In this document: piece by piece, positions 45,051 through 56,682 of the stretch
Numbering within the stretch: the stretch's first letter is position 1
Layout of the letters: the number at the start of each line of letters is the position of its first letter
Translations under genes and position numbers: made by a program
NCBI RefSeq assembly: GCF_042477335.2
Contig: NC_091246.1
Span: 179,487,001 to 179,551,000 of the forward strand
From: Ovis canadensis
Taxonomy: Eukaryota; Chordata; Mammalia; Artiodactyla; Bovidae
Direction of reading: 5' to 3'
DNA length: 64,000 nt
The notes under the pieces: model-generated
Told to the model about the DNA's origin: nothing
What the model saw: only the letters and a program-made list of their open reading frames with translations
Database searches by the model: none

Positions 45051-45769
45051 GAATTTATACTATACAGCTAAACACACACACATACATACTTGCTTCTGTA
45101 TTCATAGACTATTTCTGCAAGAACACATGAGGAACAGGTAGACTTGAGGAACCATATACCCTTGGAAACTTTTGAATCTTATACTATGTGCATGTGATTA
45201 CCCATTAAAAAATAATTATTATTTAACAGAATTTTAAAAAATGAAATGAAGTCAGCTGACTCAGAAGTAACTATGAAGATGAGGGGGGAGTTGGTCTAAG
45301 CTGGCTGGGGACTGAGAAAAGGGTGGATCCAGGGTTGATATCTATGGAGGGAATAACCTCTGAACAAGAGGGCAGAAAAGGCATTGTTTCCATGGACTGC
45401 TGCCTCTGCACCAAGGACCATTCTCACCAGGGATGGGTGAGGGATGCTGAATGTCCCTGAAAAGCTCCCAGACCACCAGAAGATTCAGAATTGGAATACG
45501 GAAAATAAAATACAACATGATGGGTGGTATATGAGGCAAGAGTAGGCCGTGACACATTCTCATGTAGCTAGTTAAACCCACCTGTATGTTTCTTTGCTGC
45601 AAAATAAATCCATTTTTCCATCCTGTGGACACTTAAAGGTTTTTACGACTGAAAGGTTGCAGTCACTGGCATGATGAAACAATGACAACCCTTGCAGCTT
45701 CATGAACCCCTGCAGAGGAGCTGTAGCCTGATAACACCAGAGAAAACAGGGGTGCTTTAATGAGAGGCC
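45051..45769. other. Unassigned non-coding stretch
   Basis: No gene or named repeat recognised. Confidence 0.4.
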
Positions 45770-45896
45770 ACAAGTTTGCATTCTGCTACTTTCTTGATGG
45801 GCAACTTTGAGCAAATTGCCTAACATCTAGGAGCATCAGTTTCCTAATCTGAAAAATGGGAATGAAAATCTCTGTATTATAGCCTTGCTGTAAGAA

Positions 45897-45898
<2 letters not shown>
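45770..45898 (-). repeat. MIR-like SINE, reverse
   Basis: TTGAGCAAATTGCCTAACATCTAGGAGCATCAGTTTCCTAATCTGAAAAATGGG matches the reverse MIR core. The adjoining (TG)n arose at its edge. Confidence 0.65.

Positions 45899-45932
<34 letters not shown>
45899..45932 (+). repeat. (TG)17 microsatellite
   Basis: Uninterrupted TG dinucleotides; probably polymorphic. Confidence 0.97.
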
Positions 45933-45933
<1 letters not shown>

Positions 45934-46804
45934 AACAGGGTTGGGTGAGCATGAGGGGTCGCATGTTATTACACTGGCATATAGAAGAAATGAAATGAAT
46001 GGTGGTTGTTATGATCCTAGAAAATAAAATATTATTTTATTATTAAAAACAATAGCTATGGAAGATGGGGGAGACTCTAATAAATATTTAAAAGTGATCT
46101 CTAACTTACCACAAAAGGAAAGCACAGCTCATAAAGAATAAATGCAATCCAGAACAAATAGCTAAATATCTGCTTTCCTTATGAGCATAAATGTTCCTCC
46201 TCTTGGTTTATAGGGCCCATGATTATCTGTCAACTGGGATATTCAGATAAATGCACTACATTAAAGAGCAGCCCTATTCTATGGAAATCAATCAATAAAA
46301 TGGAGAGTCCAGAAATGACAGCAGCCCACTGATTATTTTATTTCATCTGTTTATCTGTTCATCTCTCTGCCATCTGTCACAGCTGTACCTGCGGGTAGTC
46401 TCCAGGTGTTTTACCTGACTGTAGGGGAGGCAAGGTTTAGTGGGGAAAGAAGATCCTGACTGGCATGGGCACCGACAAGGGAACAAGTGTGGCTGCTTGA
46501 AGGCCACAGGCAGGGCACAGGATGTTAAAGGTACAGCAGGCTGCCAGGGAAGCAAGACCAATGGAGATTTCCCGCCAATGGCTGCCTGTCTTGTGGCTGA
46601 CCAGGGCTTTACTTGGAAGCTCTTCCCACAGGGAGAACGCACCTGCCCTAAAGGAGGCTTCCTGTGGAAAACAGTAGAAGGAAAGGGCAGAGAGTCTGGT
46701 CCTGCTGGGCAGTAGCCGCCTCACCTAGGGGGCTCCCTGTCTCTCCTGAGAGCTCATGTCAACTCACTCACGGAAAAGGAAGGGTTGGTGACATCTGGAT
46801 TAAA
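45933..46804. other. Unassigned stretch, GC-richer in its second half
   Basis: 46340-46740 is GC-richer than its surroundings and open on both strands for about 90 codons, which is the symmetric pattern expected from base composition. No domain, splice or codon evidence for a gene. Confidence 0.35.
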
Positions 46805-47185
46805 ATCAAATAAAATACAACCTTCAAACCACAATCTACCAGATCCCACATGACACGGCTCCTGCCCACCTCTCCATCCTCATCTCATGCCGATTCCCGC
46901 TTTGCTCACCTTCCACCCGCCACTGCCTTGCATCTGATTTGAGCAAAGTTCAGTCCTACCTCAGAAACTTGCCTTTGCTTGTTGGTGTCTGGATTACTTT
47001 CCCCTCTAATTGTGAATGGCTGTCTTATCTTACAAGCCTTCACTCAAGGACACCTTCTTTAGAGAAATCCTCTAGGGCCACCTCATCTACTGAAGCCCTA
47101 TTGCCTATTCTCTCTGATGACACTTCTGTCACCAAATGTGTGGGTTTTCTTTCCCCACAACTAATTTTCCAACTTTCCAGATAGT
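46805..47185 (+). repeat. L2 LINE fragment
   Basis: TCTACCAGATCCCACATGACACGGCTCCTGCCCACCTCTCCATCCTCATCTCATGCC, then GCCTTTGCTTGTTGGTG and AGCCTTCACTCAAGGACACC, follow the order of the L2 3' region ('CTGGCCCCTGCCTACCTCTCCAGCCTCATCTC...'). Confidence 0.6.
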
Positions 47186-47194
47186 AACTGGGTG

Positions 47195-47196
<2 letters not shown>

Positions 47197-47226
<30 letters not shown>
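47197..47226 (+). repeat. (GT)n microsatellite at a SINE tail
   Basis: About 15 GT units directly abutting the 3' tail of the reverse Bov-tA, consistent with growth from a SINE tail. Confidence 0.95.
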
Positions 47227-47228
<2 letters not shown>

Positions 47229-47421
47229 AGTTGCTAAGTCATGTCCGACTCTTTGCTACCCTGTGGGCCATAGCCCACCAGGCTCCTCTGTCCGTGGAAT
47301 TCTCCAGGCAAGAATACTTGAGCACATATCCATTTCCTTCTCCAGGGAATCTTCCCAACCCAGGGCTCAAACCTGGGTCTCCTGCATTGCAGGCAGATTC
47401 TTTACAATCTGAGCCACCATA
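47227..47421 (-). mobile_element. Bov-tA SINE
   Basis: TTAGTTGCTAAGTCATGTCCGAC to GGCAGATTCTTTACAATCTGAGCCACCATAG, Bov-A body plus tRNA-like head in reverse. Confidence 0.9.
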
Positions 47422-47435
47422 GTTCAATTCAGTTC

Positions 47436-48117
47436 TGACACCAACTACCCAGAGTTATCACAGACCCTGCAGGTTAAGGGCTCAGTCCCATAAGACTGCC
47501 TCCCAACTCCTGATGCCAATTGCAAGTCCTGAGTCTCCCATACTTCTGAATGACTGGCTATAAATCAGGGGTTCCCAAGTCCTCCCCCGCCTCAGTTCCA
47601 TAATCTGTTAGAATGGCTCGCAGAATTCAGGAAAGCGTGTTACTTACACTTGGGGGTTTATTATAAAGGAACAGCCAAGTGGAGAAGGTGCACACAATGA
47701 GATGTGTATGTGCGGGGGAGTGGGCTGGGGTAGAGCTTCCAAATTCTCTCCAGACATACCACCCCGGCAACACCTCAATGTGTTCACCAACCAGAAATGC
47801 TCTGAACCCTGGTGTTTGGGATTTTCATAAAGGCTTCACTATGCAGATACGATGAATTAAATCATTGGCTATTGGTGATTAACCCATTCACCAGCTTCTC
47901 TCCCTCCCCAGAGGCTGGAGACTGGGACTGAAAGTTCCACCTCTCTAACCATCCCTTGGCCTTTCTGGTGACCAGAAGCCACCAGCCACTTGTTATCTCA
48001 CTAGCATACAAAAGACACTCTATCACTCCAGAGATCCCAAGGGTTTTAGCAGCTCTATGCCAGAAACGAGAAACAAAGACCTAATATGTATTTCTTATCA
48101 TATGACAGTATCACACA
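47436..48117 (-). repeat. MER21-like solo LTR, antisense
   Basis: TCTGACACCAACTACCCAGAGTTATCACAGACCCTGCAGG, GACTGGCTATAAATCAGGGGTTCCC, GGGTTTATTATAAAGG (an antisense AATAAA), AATCATTGGCTATTGGTGATTAAC, CAAGGGTTTTAGCAGCTCTATGCCAG and TATTTCTTATCATATGACAGTATCACAC at the LTR 5' end. It looks nearly full length, with no internal region beside it. The family name is from memory and less sure than the LTR call. Confidence 0.6.
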
Positions 48118-48774
48118 CACTTTGTGATTTTTTTGTTAAAAACCAAACGTAATTGAGGAAATGTACTGTGGTAACAAGGCCTTTAGTGTGGAGTTTTACA
48201 TTTACCTGGCCAGGAAGTGGGACTGTGTGTTTACTCCTTGCTGTAGCTGCAGGTGTCAGAGGCTAAATTTTTCTGCAGTGCCCTGTTTTTGTCTCCTCTG
48301 TTAGCTTTGGTTTTCCCTAGAGAAATCTTAAATAGAGTCTGAGCTTTGCAGTTTTTCCCATTGTAACTCCCTGTTGTAACACAGGGGCCCTGCTGATGTT
48401 GTGGAAAGGTGTGGTGAAGGCGAGCATCTTATAATCCTATGGTTAAGTCTCAGGCTTTCTGTGGACCTGTGCCCCTGGCTGCCACCCTCGCAAGCAGTTC
48501 TTGGCCCCCAGTCCCCAGGTAAGACAGGAAGACTGGAGGAGGATGGCGTTGCATGTTCCCCTTATCCCGTGTGACTCAGGCTCTGGCAAAACCCACTTTG
48601 ATTAGACTCTGGTAGCTTTCTTTAAGAGAGGACCTTTGTTAAGGAGAATAGAACATTCTGGTTGTATTTCAAAATGGTTACTTTTCTCTTCTCCCTGCCA
48701 GAAACAGGAAGGGATTTTTTTCTCCACTGCTTACCCTGAGAATCTGAAACCCATCCACTGTTTATCATACTACT
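48118..48774. other. Unassigned, probably part of an old repeat
   Basis: The block AACTCCCTGTTGTAACACAGGGGCCCTGCTG to TTTTCTCTTCTCCCTGCCAGAAACAGG reads like a dispersed repeat, but I cannot name it. Confidence 0.35.
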
Positions 48775-48962
48775 TTATTTCATTTTCCCCTTTATTACCG
48801 CACTTATTACACTCTAGCATCATCTTGTATATGTATTTATGGGTGTTTAAAATCTGTCCTTAATTTGAATATAAGCTTCAAGAAGACAGAAACTCATCTG
48901 GTTTGTTTACCATCATAACCTCAGTACCTAGGCTAGTATCTGGTATGTAATAAATACAATAC
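48775..48962 (+). repeat. L2 LINE 3' end
   Basis: TATAAGCTTCAAGAAGACAGAAACTCATCTGGTTTGTTTACCATCATAACCTCAGTACCTAGGCTAGTATCTGG...TAATAAATA has the L2 3' terminal order ('AGCTCCATGAGGGCAGGGA...CCCCAGTGCCTAG...CAATAAATA'). Confidence 0.65.
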
Positions 48963-49177
48963 TTTTAAAAAGTATTCTTAAAAATCTGATTCCCTGAGGT
49001 TGATTCAAGTGACCAAGATACAACCTTGATCTTTACTGGACCTGAGAGAGGACCTTTCTGTTTCTCTGTCAATAACAATGATTGTTTCTTAGCTTGCCTT
49101 CTGATCCCAATCTGGCTTCTAGCCCCTGGTCGTTCTCCTTCCCCGGTAGATCCACCTCATATACACACACACAGAGA

Positions 49178-49216
<39 letters not shown>

Positions 49217-50434
49217 CCTCTCCTGACCCTGCAGGACAAGCTTTCCTTTGATCTCCCAAAGCCTCTCTTGTGTCTCTAGTCACATAGGAATCAGTGCTCT
49301 TATCCAATCTTAAAAATACATTCAGGAAAATAGAAGACTCTGACGGTTCTGAAATGAGGTGATCATTAATTTAGCACTTCCTTGTCCTATTTATTCCCAG
49401 CCTCATGTGTAAGACGAGGAATGTTTTAAACAAATTGGATCATGCAGCTAGGAGGATGAGAGTTAGTATCAGCAATAATGAATATTCTTGCATTTTTATA
49501 GAACAATTATTGATTGTCTAGAAGAGTTTAGAGCTCAAGGTAACTCTACCATTAAACAGACAGTTAAAAATTCCAAAAGATTCATTATTGCTCTTTAAAA
49601 ATATATTATGAAAGAAATGGAGTTGCATTTTCTATGCTATAAAATGAAAAGTGCTAAAGACAGTATGTTCTCAATAATCCTACACTGAGAATAAAAAGAA
49701 AATGAATATCACAGAAGAAAATATTAGCTAAGATGAAATGAGGAAAGGGCAAGCTGAAATCCAGTAATGTTGTAGGAATTCAAACTCCAGTACCTTATTA
49801 ATATTCAGTCATAAGATAAAAGTGAGTTTTTAAACCTCTGTAATTTGAATGGTGATTATATATGCATTGGCATTGCACTGACGTTATGCCTCCAACTGGC
49901 TCCTCAGTTTCTGGGCTTTCTCTGGGCCTGAGCTTATGACCCTCACTGAGTCTCAATCAGCAAGGGCTAAGAACTACAGTCCATCACAAGTCCACCGGAC
50001 CGCAGGCAGGCCCCAGACATCCCTCACTGCTTTTCCTCTGGCCCAGTCAAACAAAGCTGCTCACCTCTCCTGCCTTCCCCAAAGATACCTGACACTTTCC
50101 TTCTCGCACCTGAAGTACTGTCCTTTACTCTTCCTTGCTTACCTGAAAGGCTCAAAGGTGTAACTCATCCTGGCCTCCTCTGAGACCTAAGATGCCTAAT
50201 ACCCGCCCTGTTCACTTGGCAGAGACCAGTGGCTCTGTGACCCTCCTGGAGAGCATGGACTGGGCTTGTGTTTCTTTGTGTTTTGCCCTTGCACCTATTG
50301 CTGATAAGACATTGGGTCTACTTTAATATGTTTTAATAATAAATCAAACCAGTGAGACAGCTTCGATCCCTCTTCTCTAGCTCAGGTATGAAGTCTGTCC
50401 ATGTTCATATCAACCTTAAGTACTATCCCAAATA
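48963..50434. other. Mostly unassigned, with a (CA)n tract and a weak L2 match
   Basis: A (CA)n microsatellite, interrupted by GAGAGA, fills 49162-49215. From about 50040 to 50345 the text (TCACCTCTCCTGCC...CTCATCCTGGCCTCCTC...GGGCTTGTG) resembles diverged L2. No gene recognised. Confidence 0.45.
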
Positions 50435-50518
50435 TTGGGTTGGCCAAAAAGTTAATTTGGCCAGCGTTTTCCAAATGCCGTTATGGAAAATCTGAATGAA
50501 CTTTTTTTGCCAACCCAA
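50435..50518. mobile_element. Mariner-type MITE (short palindromic DNA element)
   Basis: TTGGGTTGGCCAAAAAGTTAATTTGG at the left and TGAATGAACTTTTTTTGCCAACCCAA at the right are inverted copies of a Tc1/mariner terminal repeat, with only about 30 bp between them. It is preceded by TA, the expected target dinucleotide; on the right this has changed to CA. Ruminant mariner-derived MITEs have this TIR. There is no transposase. Confidence 0.85.
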
Positions 50519-50559
50519 ACACACCATCTTGCTCAGCAATATGATGATAATTGTTGCTG

Positions 50560-50765
50560 TTTATTCTTTGAGAACCTGCTATGTGGAAATCACTGAATAT
50601 GCATTAATTCTCCTCAAATGCCTCATCGAAATGAGTGTTATTTTTTTAAACTATGATTCATCAATAAGAAAAGAGGCTCAAAGAGACAAAGTAAGTTGTT
50701 CAAGTTCACCCAGCTACTACATGGCAGAAAGAGAATTTAAAATCAGGTCTGTTGGAAATCCTTAT
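50560..50765 (+). repeat. Diverged MIR-like SINE
   Basis: GAGAACCTGCTATGTGGAAATCACTGAATATGC, AAGAAAAGAGGCTCAAAGAGACAAAGTAAGTTGTTCAAGTTCACCCAGCTACTACATGGCAG retains the MIR core order with heavy decay. Confidence 0.5.
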
Positions 50766-51037
50766 ATGAACTCTTCTCAAATGTCCAACACCTTCCTGCT
50801 GTATGCATAATTCTCAAAGAATTTTCCATTTACAGAGAAATTTAAAATCTATAAATGGGAGTCCAAGTGGTGGACTCAGCAAGCAATAACAGCCTCACGT
50901 TGTATGAGAATCATTATTCAGGTTTAAGGTATGTTGTTCAGAGAGACCAAGAGTGAGATCTAGAATCACATTCTAGAATATTCTGAGTGAAACAAGAGCT
51001 TGGGGCTGTGTGATTTTTGTCTCCATACTGGCCTCCA

Positions 51038-51219
51038 CCAGTGGGCACTCTGCCACTCAGAGAATATTTGTAAATATCTGGAGCCTTTTTGGTTGTCACA
51101 GCTGAGGGTGTTGGTAAGTGTCATCTGGTAGGCAGAGACCAACAATGCGCAGGACAATCCTCTTCGCAACAAAGAATTCCTCAGCCCCAGACATCAAGGC
51201 TGCTGAGCTGAGGAACCCC
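51038..51219 (+). repeat. MER20 (hAT-Charlie) MITE
   Basis: AGAGAATATTTGTAAATATCTGGAGCCTTTTTGGTTGTCACAGCTGAGGGTG, then AGGACAATCC, AACAAAGAATTCCTCAGCCCCAGACATCAAGGCTGCTGAGCTGAGGAACCCC follow MER20 from its left third to its right end. Confidence 0.75.
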
Positions 51220-52904
51220 AGCTGAAGAGGAAGAAAGCAGCCCCAAATGCCCCTTCGCTTGGTGCTCTGGATATCGAAAGAACCACTGGCTTTTTTCAGC
51301 TTCAGGTGATGCCAACTTTTGGTGTGAGGAATGAGTATTACAGGTAAAAGGAGGCTTTAAGTATAATCCATGCCTGTATTTTTAAGGTGCAGCCTTGAGC
51401 ATGGGGTCTGGCAGTATCTCTTACTTATGTTGCCTTGCAACTTAAAGCCCTCTTCTGTCATTTCTGCCACTCCATATTCCCCCCTTTGCCTTCCTCCACC
51501 TCCTACCTTTTTCCCATTCTGTGCTCACTGGCCTGTTTAAAACTCTCTCTGGCCCCTCCAAGGCCTTTGTCTTCTGAAATGTGCCAGTCTAAACACCCTC
51601 TGTTCTTTTCAGGGTCAGTTCAGGAGTCCCCTCATTTAGGAAAAGAAAGAAAGAAAGGGAACTTTCTCAGCCAGAGAATGTCTCAAATTCTTAACAACTC
51701 TGCTTATATTTACCACCATACCTGTAATAGTTACCTTGCCTGAGCAATCTGGGGGCTTGGGGCAGAATTTGGGGCCAGTGTCCATGACCATTCACTGCTG
51801 GAACCAGGTTTATTGGAAGAATTTCCTGAAAGTGCTTCCCCCATGTAAGTCCTCACATTTATTGTTAAATCCCCCATTCTACTCATGGTCCTTAGTCTAG
51901 AGCCTAAGCCATAGCCGAGAACGGCTCCACTGCTAAAGAAACCAGTGGAAAATAACATACTATAAATGCAAAAATCATTAAAGTAATACTTTATAAGATA
52001 CATTCATTAGACACATTCTGAGTAAACTGAACACTTTAACCTTGAGGAGGCACAGGGAAAAAATATGTCCTTGGCTTGGTGATTGTTAGGGGACAGTTTA
52101 CCCTGTGAATAATATGGCTTTATATCAAAAAATAAACTAGGATTTCAAGATCCCAGAGAACAGAGCCTTAAATAATGTGTTGAGATAGTAACTTAAAAGA
52201 TATCTGGAGCCTATGCAAACTCAGAGTCAGAAATTATATATTTCTTTCTCCTCCTCATAAAACATACTCCACAATAGAACATTTCACCTTTCATCTTAAA
52301 ACATTTCTCTTCTCCTTGCCTCTGCCTCATAAATAACAGTAGTGAAGGAGAAAAATTAAGTTGGTATCCACATTGTCTGAGCTGTGTTTCAGAGGACAAT
52401 TACTTTCTATAGCAGACTTCAGATCAAAATGGTATCATGTTTTCATGAATTAGGTCAAGGTGCCTTGTGTCACAACCCGAATAGTGTTGTAAGACAAAAT
52501 GCTGTTTCCTGCCACATGCAGCTCAGAACTCTTATAATACCAGGAGCAGATAAAACCTTGACACATCAAGGGTAGTCAACTACTCAGATAACAGGGATGG
52601 GAGTGGGGGTGGGCACGTCTTTACCTGCTATGGGAATCTCAAAATCACATAGTGCCTTATTCACTTGTCAACGCTCTAAAAGCTGGCTGGATAAGGGGAG
52701 ACCAGATTGGAAAAGCCTTGACCATGTGTGAAGATGAGATGAGTTTTAACAAAAGGAATTTAGGGAAATTAAACTCAATTAAAATTGACCAAATACCCCC
52801 TATATGGAAGATGCAGAATTTATTTAAGAATTATACTAGAGAGGAGACAAACATGTCTAATAAGCTACAAACTGAGTTAGCACAGAGCAGGTGGGGGTAG
52901 AGAC
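51220..52904. other. Unassigned non-coding stretch
   Basis: No gene or named repeat recognised on either strand. Short ORFs near 51435-51743, 51731-52003 (minus) and 52652-52900 have no recognisable domain. Confidence 0.4.
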
Positions 52905-53025
52905 AATTGGGATGGTTCACCAAGAAGGCCATCTTTGAACTAGGGGTTTAAAGACTGAATAGAAGTTCTCTGGCTAAACAAAATAAAGGGGATAATCTAG
53001 GAAGAGAGAACATTTATCCATTCAC
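52905..53025 (-). repeat. L2-like fragment, reverse
   Basis: CCAAGAAGGCCATCTTTGAACTAGGGGTTTAAAGACTGAATAG...AATCTAGGAAGAGAGAACA resembles the reverse L2 segment 'GAGGCCTTTGAGCTGAGACCTGAA...AGAGGGAACA'. Confidence 0.4.
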
Positions 53026-55069
53026 ACAACACAATGTATTTGTGGGAGGGAGCATAGGAGAGTATCGTTTTACATTTATAAATGCCTAAGGGTATCCACA
53101 CAAGGATCCTCAGGGGACCCTTAAATGAACTGATTTATCTAGGAAAAGAAGACCAACAAGGAGAAAATTTTATGACTGTGCCCGGGGAGAGAGATGAGAA
53201 AGTCAGTAAGCGTAAGAGTCACCTTCTGGATTCAGGACTGTCCTGATGGCGTATGAGCTCTATGAATAGACAGTGCAGCAGAAATAGGCTACAGAAGCAA
53301 AAATATTAATACATAAAGAAATTTTGAAATGGTGCAGGGCCACTATGAATGACATCAAAAAGTGACACTAAGCATAGAGGACAAATCAGTGTGAAACAGC
53401 ACTTCCTTGGCGTTGAGAAATTTAGTTCATTACGGAAGGGCAGGTTAGCAGAGACTGAGATGCTCAGCAGGAGATGGCAGATGCCCAGTGGACATGGAAA
53501 TGCCCAGCAGGTGCCCAGCAGGAAATAATGGAAGCTGAACCAAAATACCGTGCCCAGAGGATACTGGCAGAAGAATAGAAACCATCTAATGCAAGCCAAT
53601 CTGTTTGGAAACTGATTGTGATTCCCAGAAGACTTTCCAGGGCTCCGCAAATTCTTTTTTTTTTTTTTTTTGCAAATTCTTTGTAACACTGTGAACATGA
53701 TCCAATGGCATTAGAATATTATTAATGGGATGCCATTGGTACCCGCAGGCTGGAGAGGTCTGAAGCAATTGGAGTTACGTATTTATTGAAGAGTGAAATA
53801 GAGAAATGTGACATTGGCTTGCTCTCAGGTGGCAAGAAAATGCTTATCAGAGGTTGAAAGGATGGCAGTCATATTATATAGAGGCAAAACACCTGTCAAA
53901 CTTTTTTTTATATGGTAAGTAAGGAGGCAGGCAGGTCTACTCAGTCTACAGCTCTAAGAGGCTGAAAAACAAAGTTCTAGTAGCAACTGTTACTTTGGAA
54001 AGAATTGGCTGATATGCAAGCAGAAATGAACAAGGATAAAGAGCAAGTATGCCAGGCTTTGTATGGTTGAAAAACTGACTGCATCAAGACTCCAAACCCT
54101 AAGAAATGAGAATTAAAAAATACAAACAGTGCTGAATCACTAACATTTAAAACTTCTTATGATTGGTTAAAGTGGTTTAATGTAAATGTCATATTAAGAT
54201 TTTATCTGTCTCACACGAAGAGACAGATAAATATCAGGTGGCCATAGTTAGGTAGAAATAGGGGTATGAAAGGAAGCAATGAACTAAATCAACATAATTA
54301 TTATATCTAGTAATCCTTGAGGTGCTCAAAGGCACCTGGAATTGACTAGAAGCAAATAGATCAGAAGAAGGCCACATTTTGAAGAAACATTGTTGCCAAA
54401 GAAAAGTCTTTTGACTATTTCAGTGGCACAATAATTTCCAGGTGCTCTGGTTGGCACAAGAGGAAGAAGGGTGTAAAACCTAGACAGTCCCCAAGGAGGG
54501 CATGCTTCCAACACCTCCTTCAGCTATAGTCAAGGAAGATATGCAAAAGAAAAAAAAAAAAAAACACGGCCCAAAGACAGACCCTGAGGCAAAGGAGAAC
54601 AATGGAAAGGCAACTGTCCCCAGAAAGTAGTATCAGGGCACACAAGAATATCCCCCATCATCAAAGTAGGAGTCCTTCAAATGCTTGTGGCTCCATAACT
54701 GCTAAGGCCCAGTAGCTGTGTCTTGCATGCTTCCTTTTCCCAAATAAGGGTCTGCCCTGAGGTTACCCTAGCCATGCTCCTCTGTTGAATATAGGCTATG
54801 TAGTGTGGGGGTAGGAAGTATAACTCGTCCTTTTAGTTCACAGGTTGCTGAGTCAAGAGGAGCCACATCTGAACTGGTTGGGGACAACTGCACATCATTC
54901 AGAAATCACAGGCTGTAAGCTGGTTACCAAGACCAGATGGGACTCTGGATCAGCCCTTGTGGGAAGGGAAGTGAAAATGTGTGGAAACAAGGGGGCACAT
55001 GGATATTTTTATTTAGTGACCAGAGGACAGAAGGGGCATCTTTCTGATGACTAAAAGTGAGTGCTCTGA
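53026..55069. other. Unassigned stretch with a poly(T) scar and a poly(A) run
   Basis: No gene recognised. A T run between two copies of GCAAATTCTTT (53647-53682) looks like a tail-only insertion and is listed separately. A 15-A run lies at about 54550-54564. Confidence 0.45.
53647..53682 (-). repeat. Poly(A)-only retroinsertion scar with target-site duplication
   Basis: GCAAATTCTTT at 53647-53657 is repeated exactly at 53672-53682, separated only by a pure T run. An 11-bp duplication around nothing but a homopolymer fits L1-type target-primed insertion of an extremely truncated, tail-only transcript on the minus strand. Confidence 0.65.
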
Positions 55070-55440
55070 CTCCAAAGCAGCTTCCCAGTGAAGACTACAT
55101 TTCCCAGCCCCCCTTTGCAGCTAAGTGGGCCCATGTGACTACTTTTGGCCAATGAGCTAGGAACAGAAATGATGTCCGTACCTTGGAGTCTGTGTCCTTT
55201 AAGTATTCAAGATGTCTTAACTCCCCATATTCTTTTCCCTGTATATGGGCACCTGAGACAGCACCTCGGGACAGAAGGAGCCGAGATCCACTAGAAAGAG
55301 TCTGAGTACCCACGTAAAAGAGGGCCACTGAGAAAAGCTCTCTATTCAGGAATAGCTGTATTGGACTTTGAAGACAAGAGAAATAAACTTCATTGTATTA
55401 ACTCACTATGATTGTGTTGTTGTTGCTGGTATTAACTAGC
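55070..55440 (+). repeat. Old LTR-like mammalian repeat with AATAAA
   Basis: ACTACATTTCCCAGCCCCCCTTTGCAGCTAAGTGGGCCCATGTGACTACTTTTGGCCAATGAGC, then GAGAAATAAACTTCATTGTATTAACTCACT with AATAAA at 55382-55387. This is a well-known dispersed mammalian repeat type ending in a polyadenylation signal; family name not asserted. Confidence 0.55.
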
Positions 55441-55587
55441 CCAATTAATATGACCAGCACACCCTAATGCACAGAGGTAAGAAACACTACATGTGGTTAA
55501 GGAACTAAAATAGTTTATACTGTTAAAATATAAGGTGAACATGGAGAAGTGATGGTAAAGCTGGAGAGGTGGACAAAGAACAGGTAA

Positions 55588-55775
55588 GTGCTCCTCAAAG
55601 AGTGGCCCATCAACTACCTATATTCAAATCACTTGGAAGTCTAATTAAAAATGCCATTTTGGGGGCTCCACCCCAGATCAATAGAATCATAGTATCTTAA
55701 GATGCCCACAAACACACATGTTAAATAAGAACTCAGGTGATTTGAACATCCACAACAGGTTGAGAAATACTTGGC
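55588..55775 (+). repeat. MER5A (hAT-Charlie) MITE
   Basis: GCTCCTCAAAGAGTGGCCCATCAACTACC, TCACTTGGAAGTCTAATTAAAAATGCC, GGGGGCTCCACCCCAGATCAATAGAATCA, CTCAGGTGATTTGAACATCC and GGTTGAGAAATACTT match MER5A across its length. Confidence 0.8.
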
Positions 55776-55904
55776 AGGATGGTGAAGAGATCTTGTGTAT
55801 AATTGTAAGATTTCTTTATTTTATCACAGAGACATTTGAAAACTGATAAAAGGTCATTACAGTTGAAAAGGAAGCAATATGATAATTTATATATAACATC
55901 AGTA

Positions 55905-56030
55905 GGGTGTTACCTCCATAAGGGCAAAGTGTTTGTCTCTTTTGTTCACTACTGTATCCTGTGTGCCTTAAATAGCATCTGGTATTTAATAGGTATTCAA
56001 TAAGTATTTATTGAGTAAATGAATCAGATC
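55905..56030 (+). repeat. L2 LINE 3' end
   Basis: ACCTCCATAAGGGCAAAGTGTTTGTCTCTTTTGTTCACTACTGTATCCTGTGTGCC...CAATAAGTATTTATTGAGTAAATGAATC is the canonical L2 3' terminal order. Confidence 0.75.
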
Positions 56031-56219
56031 TGAGTTCTAAAATGAACAGTGCCAAGGAAGTACAGATAATTAATTGGAAGGGATGATAATGGCTGCTGTT
56101 AGAGAGTATTAAAACTGTTGAGGTATGAGATGATGCATTTTTAAGCTAAGGCAACAGCAGTGAGAATTGGGGAGAGGGTATAATTTTGAAATATATTTAC
56201 AAGGATAAATTGGCGTGTC

Positions 56220-56331
56220 TTTTTTTTTTTTTTTTTGGTCATGCCATGTGGCTTGCAGGATCTTAGTTCACTGATTAGGGCCTAGCAGTGAAAGCATTGA
56301 GTCCTAACCATTGGACTGCTTGGGAATTCCC
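56220..56331 (-). mobile_element. CHR-type SINE, reverse
   Basis: T17 tail, GGTCATGCCATGTGGCTTGCAGG, then GAGTCCTAACCATTGGACTGCTTGGGAATTCCC, the reverse complement of the CHR head. Confidence 0.85.
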
Positions 56332-56607
56332 AAACTGGTGAGTCTTAGTGATTGATTCAAGTAAGTAGCTGGGGTAAAAGGAAGAGTCTAGAAAGACTGA
56401 TTTTTTTTTTCTTGTTTAATAAACTGACGATCACATTATTCACTAAGATCCAGAACTTATCAGTTTTCAGGAGAACGTTTAAGCATAGTATTGGATATTC
56501 TGAGGGTGACAATCTGATAATAAACTTAGATGTTCAGGACATGGTTCCCTGTATGTTTCAGGAACATGTTGTAAAAACCAGGTTATGGATACAGATTTGG
56601 GAGTTTG

Positions 56608-56681
56608 CATTCATTAATTCATTCATTCACACATTCAACAAATATTTACTGAGTGTCTACATTATTAGACACTAGACTAGG
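56608..56681 (+). repeat. Old mammalian repeat fragment cut by BovB
   Basis: CATTCATTCACACATTCAACAAATATTTACTGAGTGTCTAC...ATTAGACACTAGACTAGG, the same old class as at 5920-6060; it stops at the BovB tail. Confidence 0.35.
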
Positions 56682-56682
56682 G

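Noticed and set aside
46437..46724. Overlapping frames of about 90-100 codons on both strands
   Set aside because: Simultaneous openness on both strands in a GC-richer patch is expected by composition; no domain or splice evidence.
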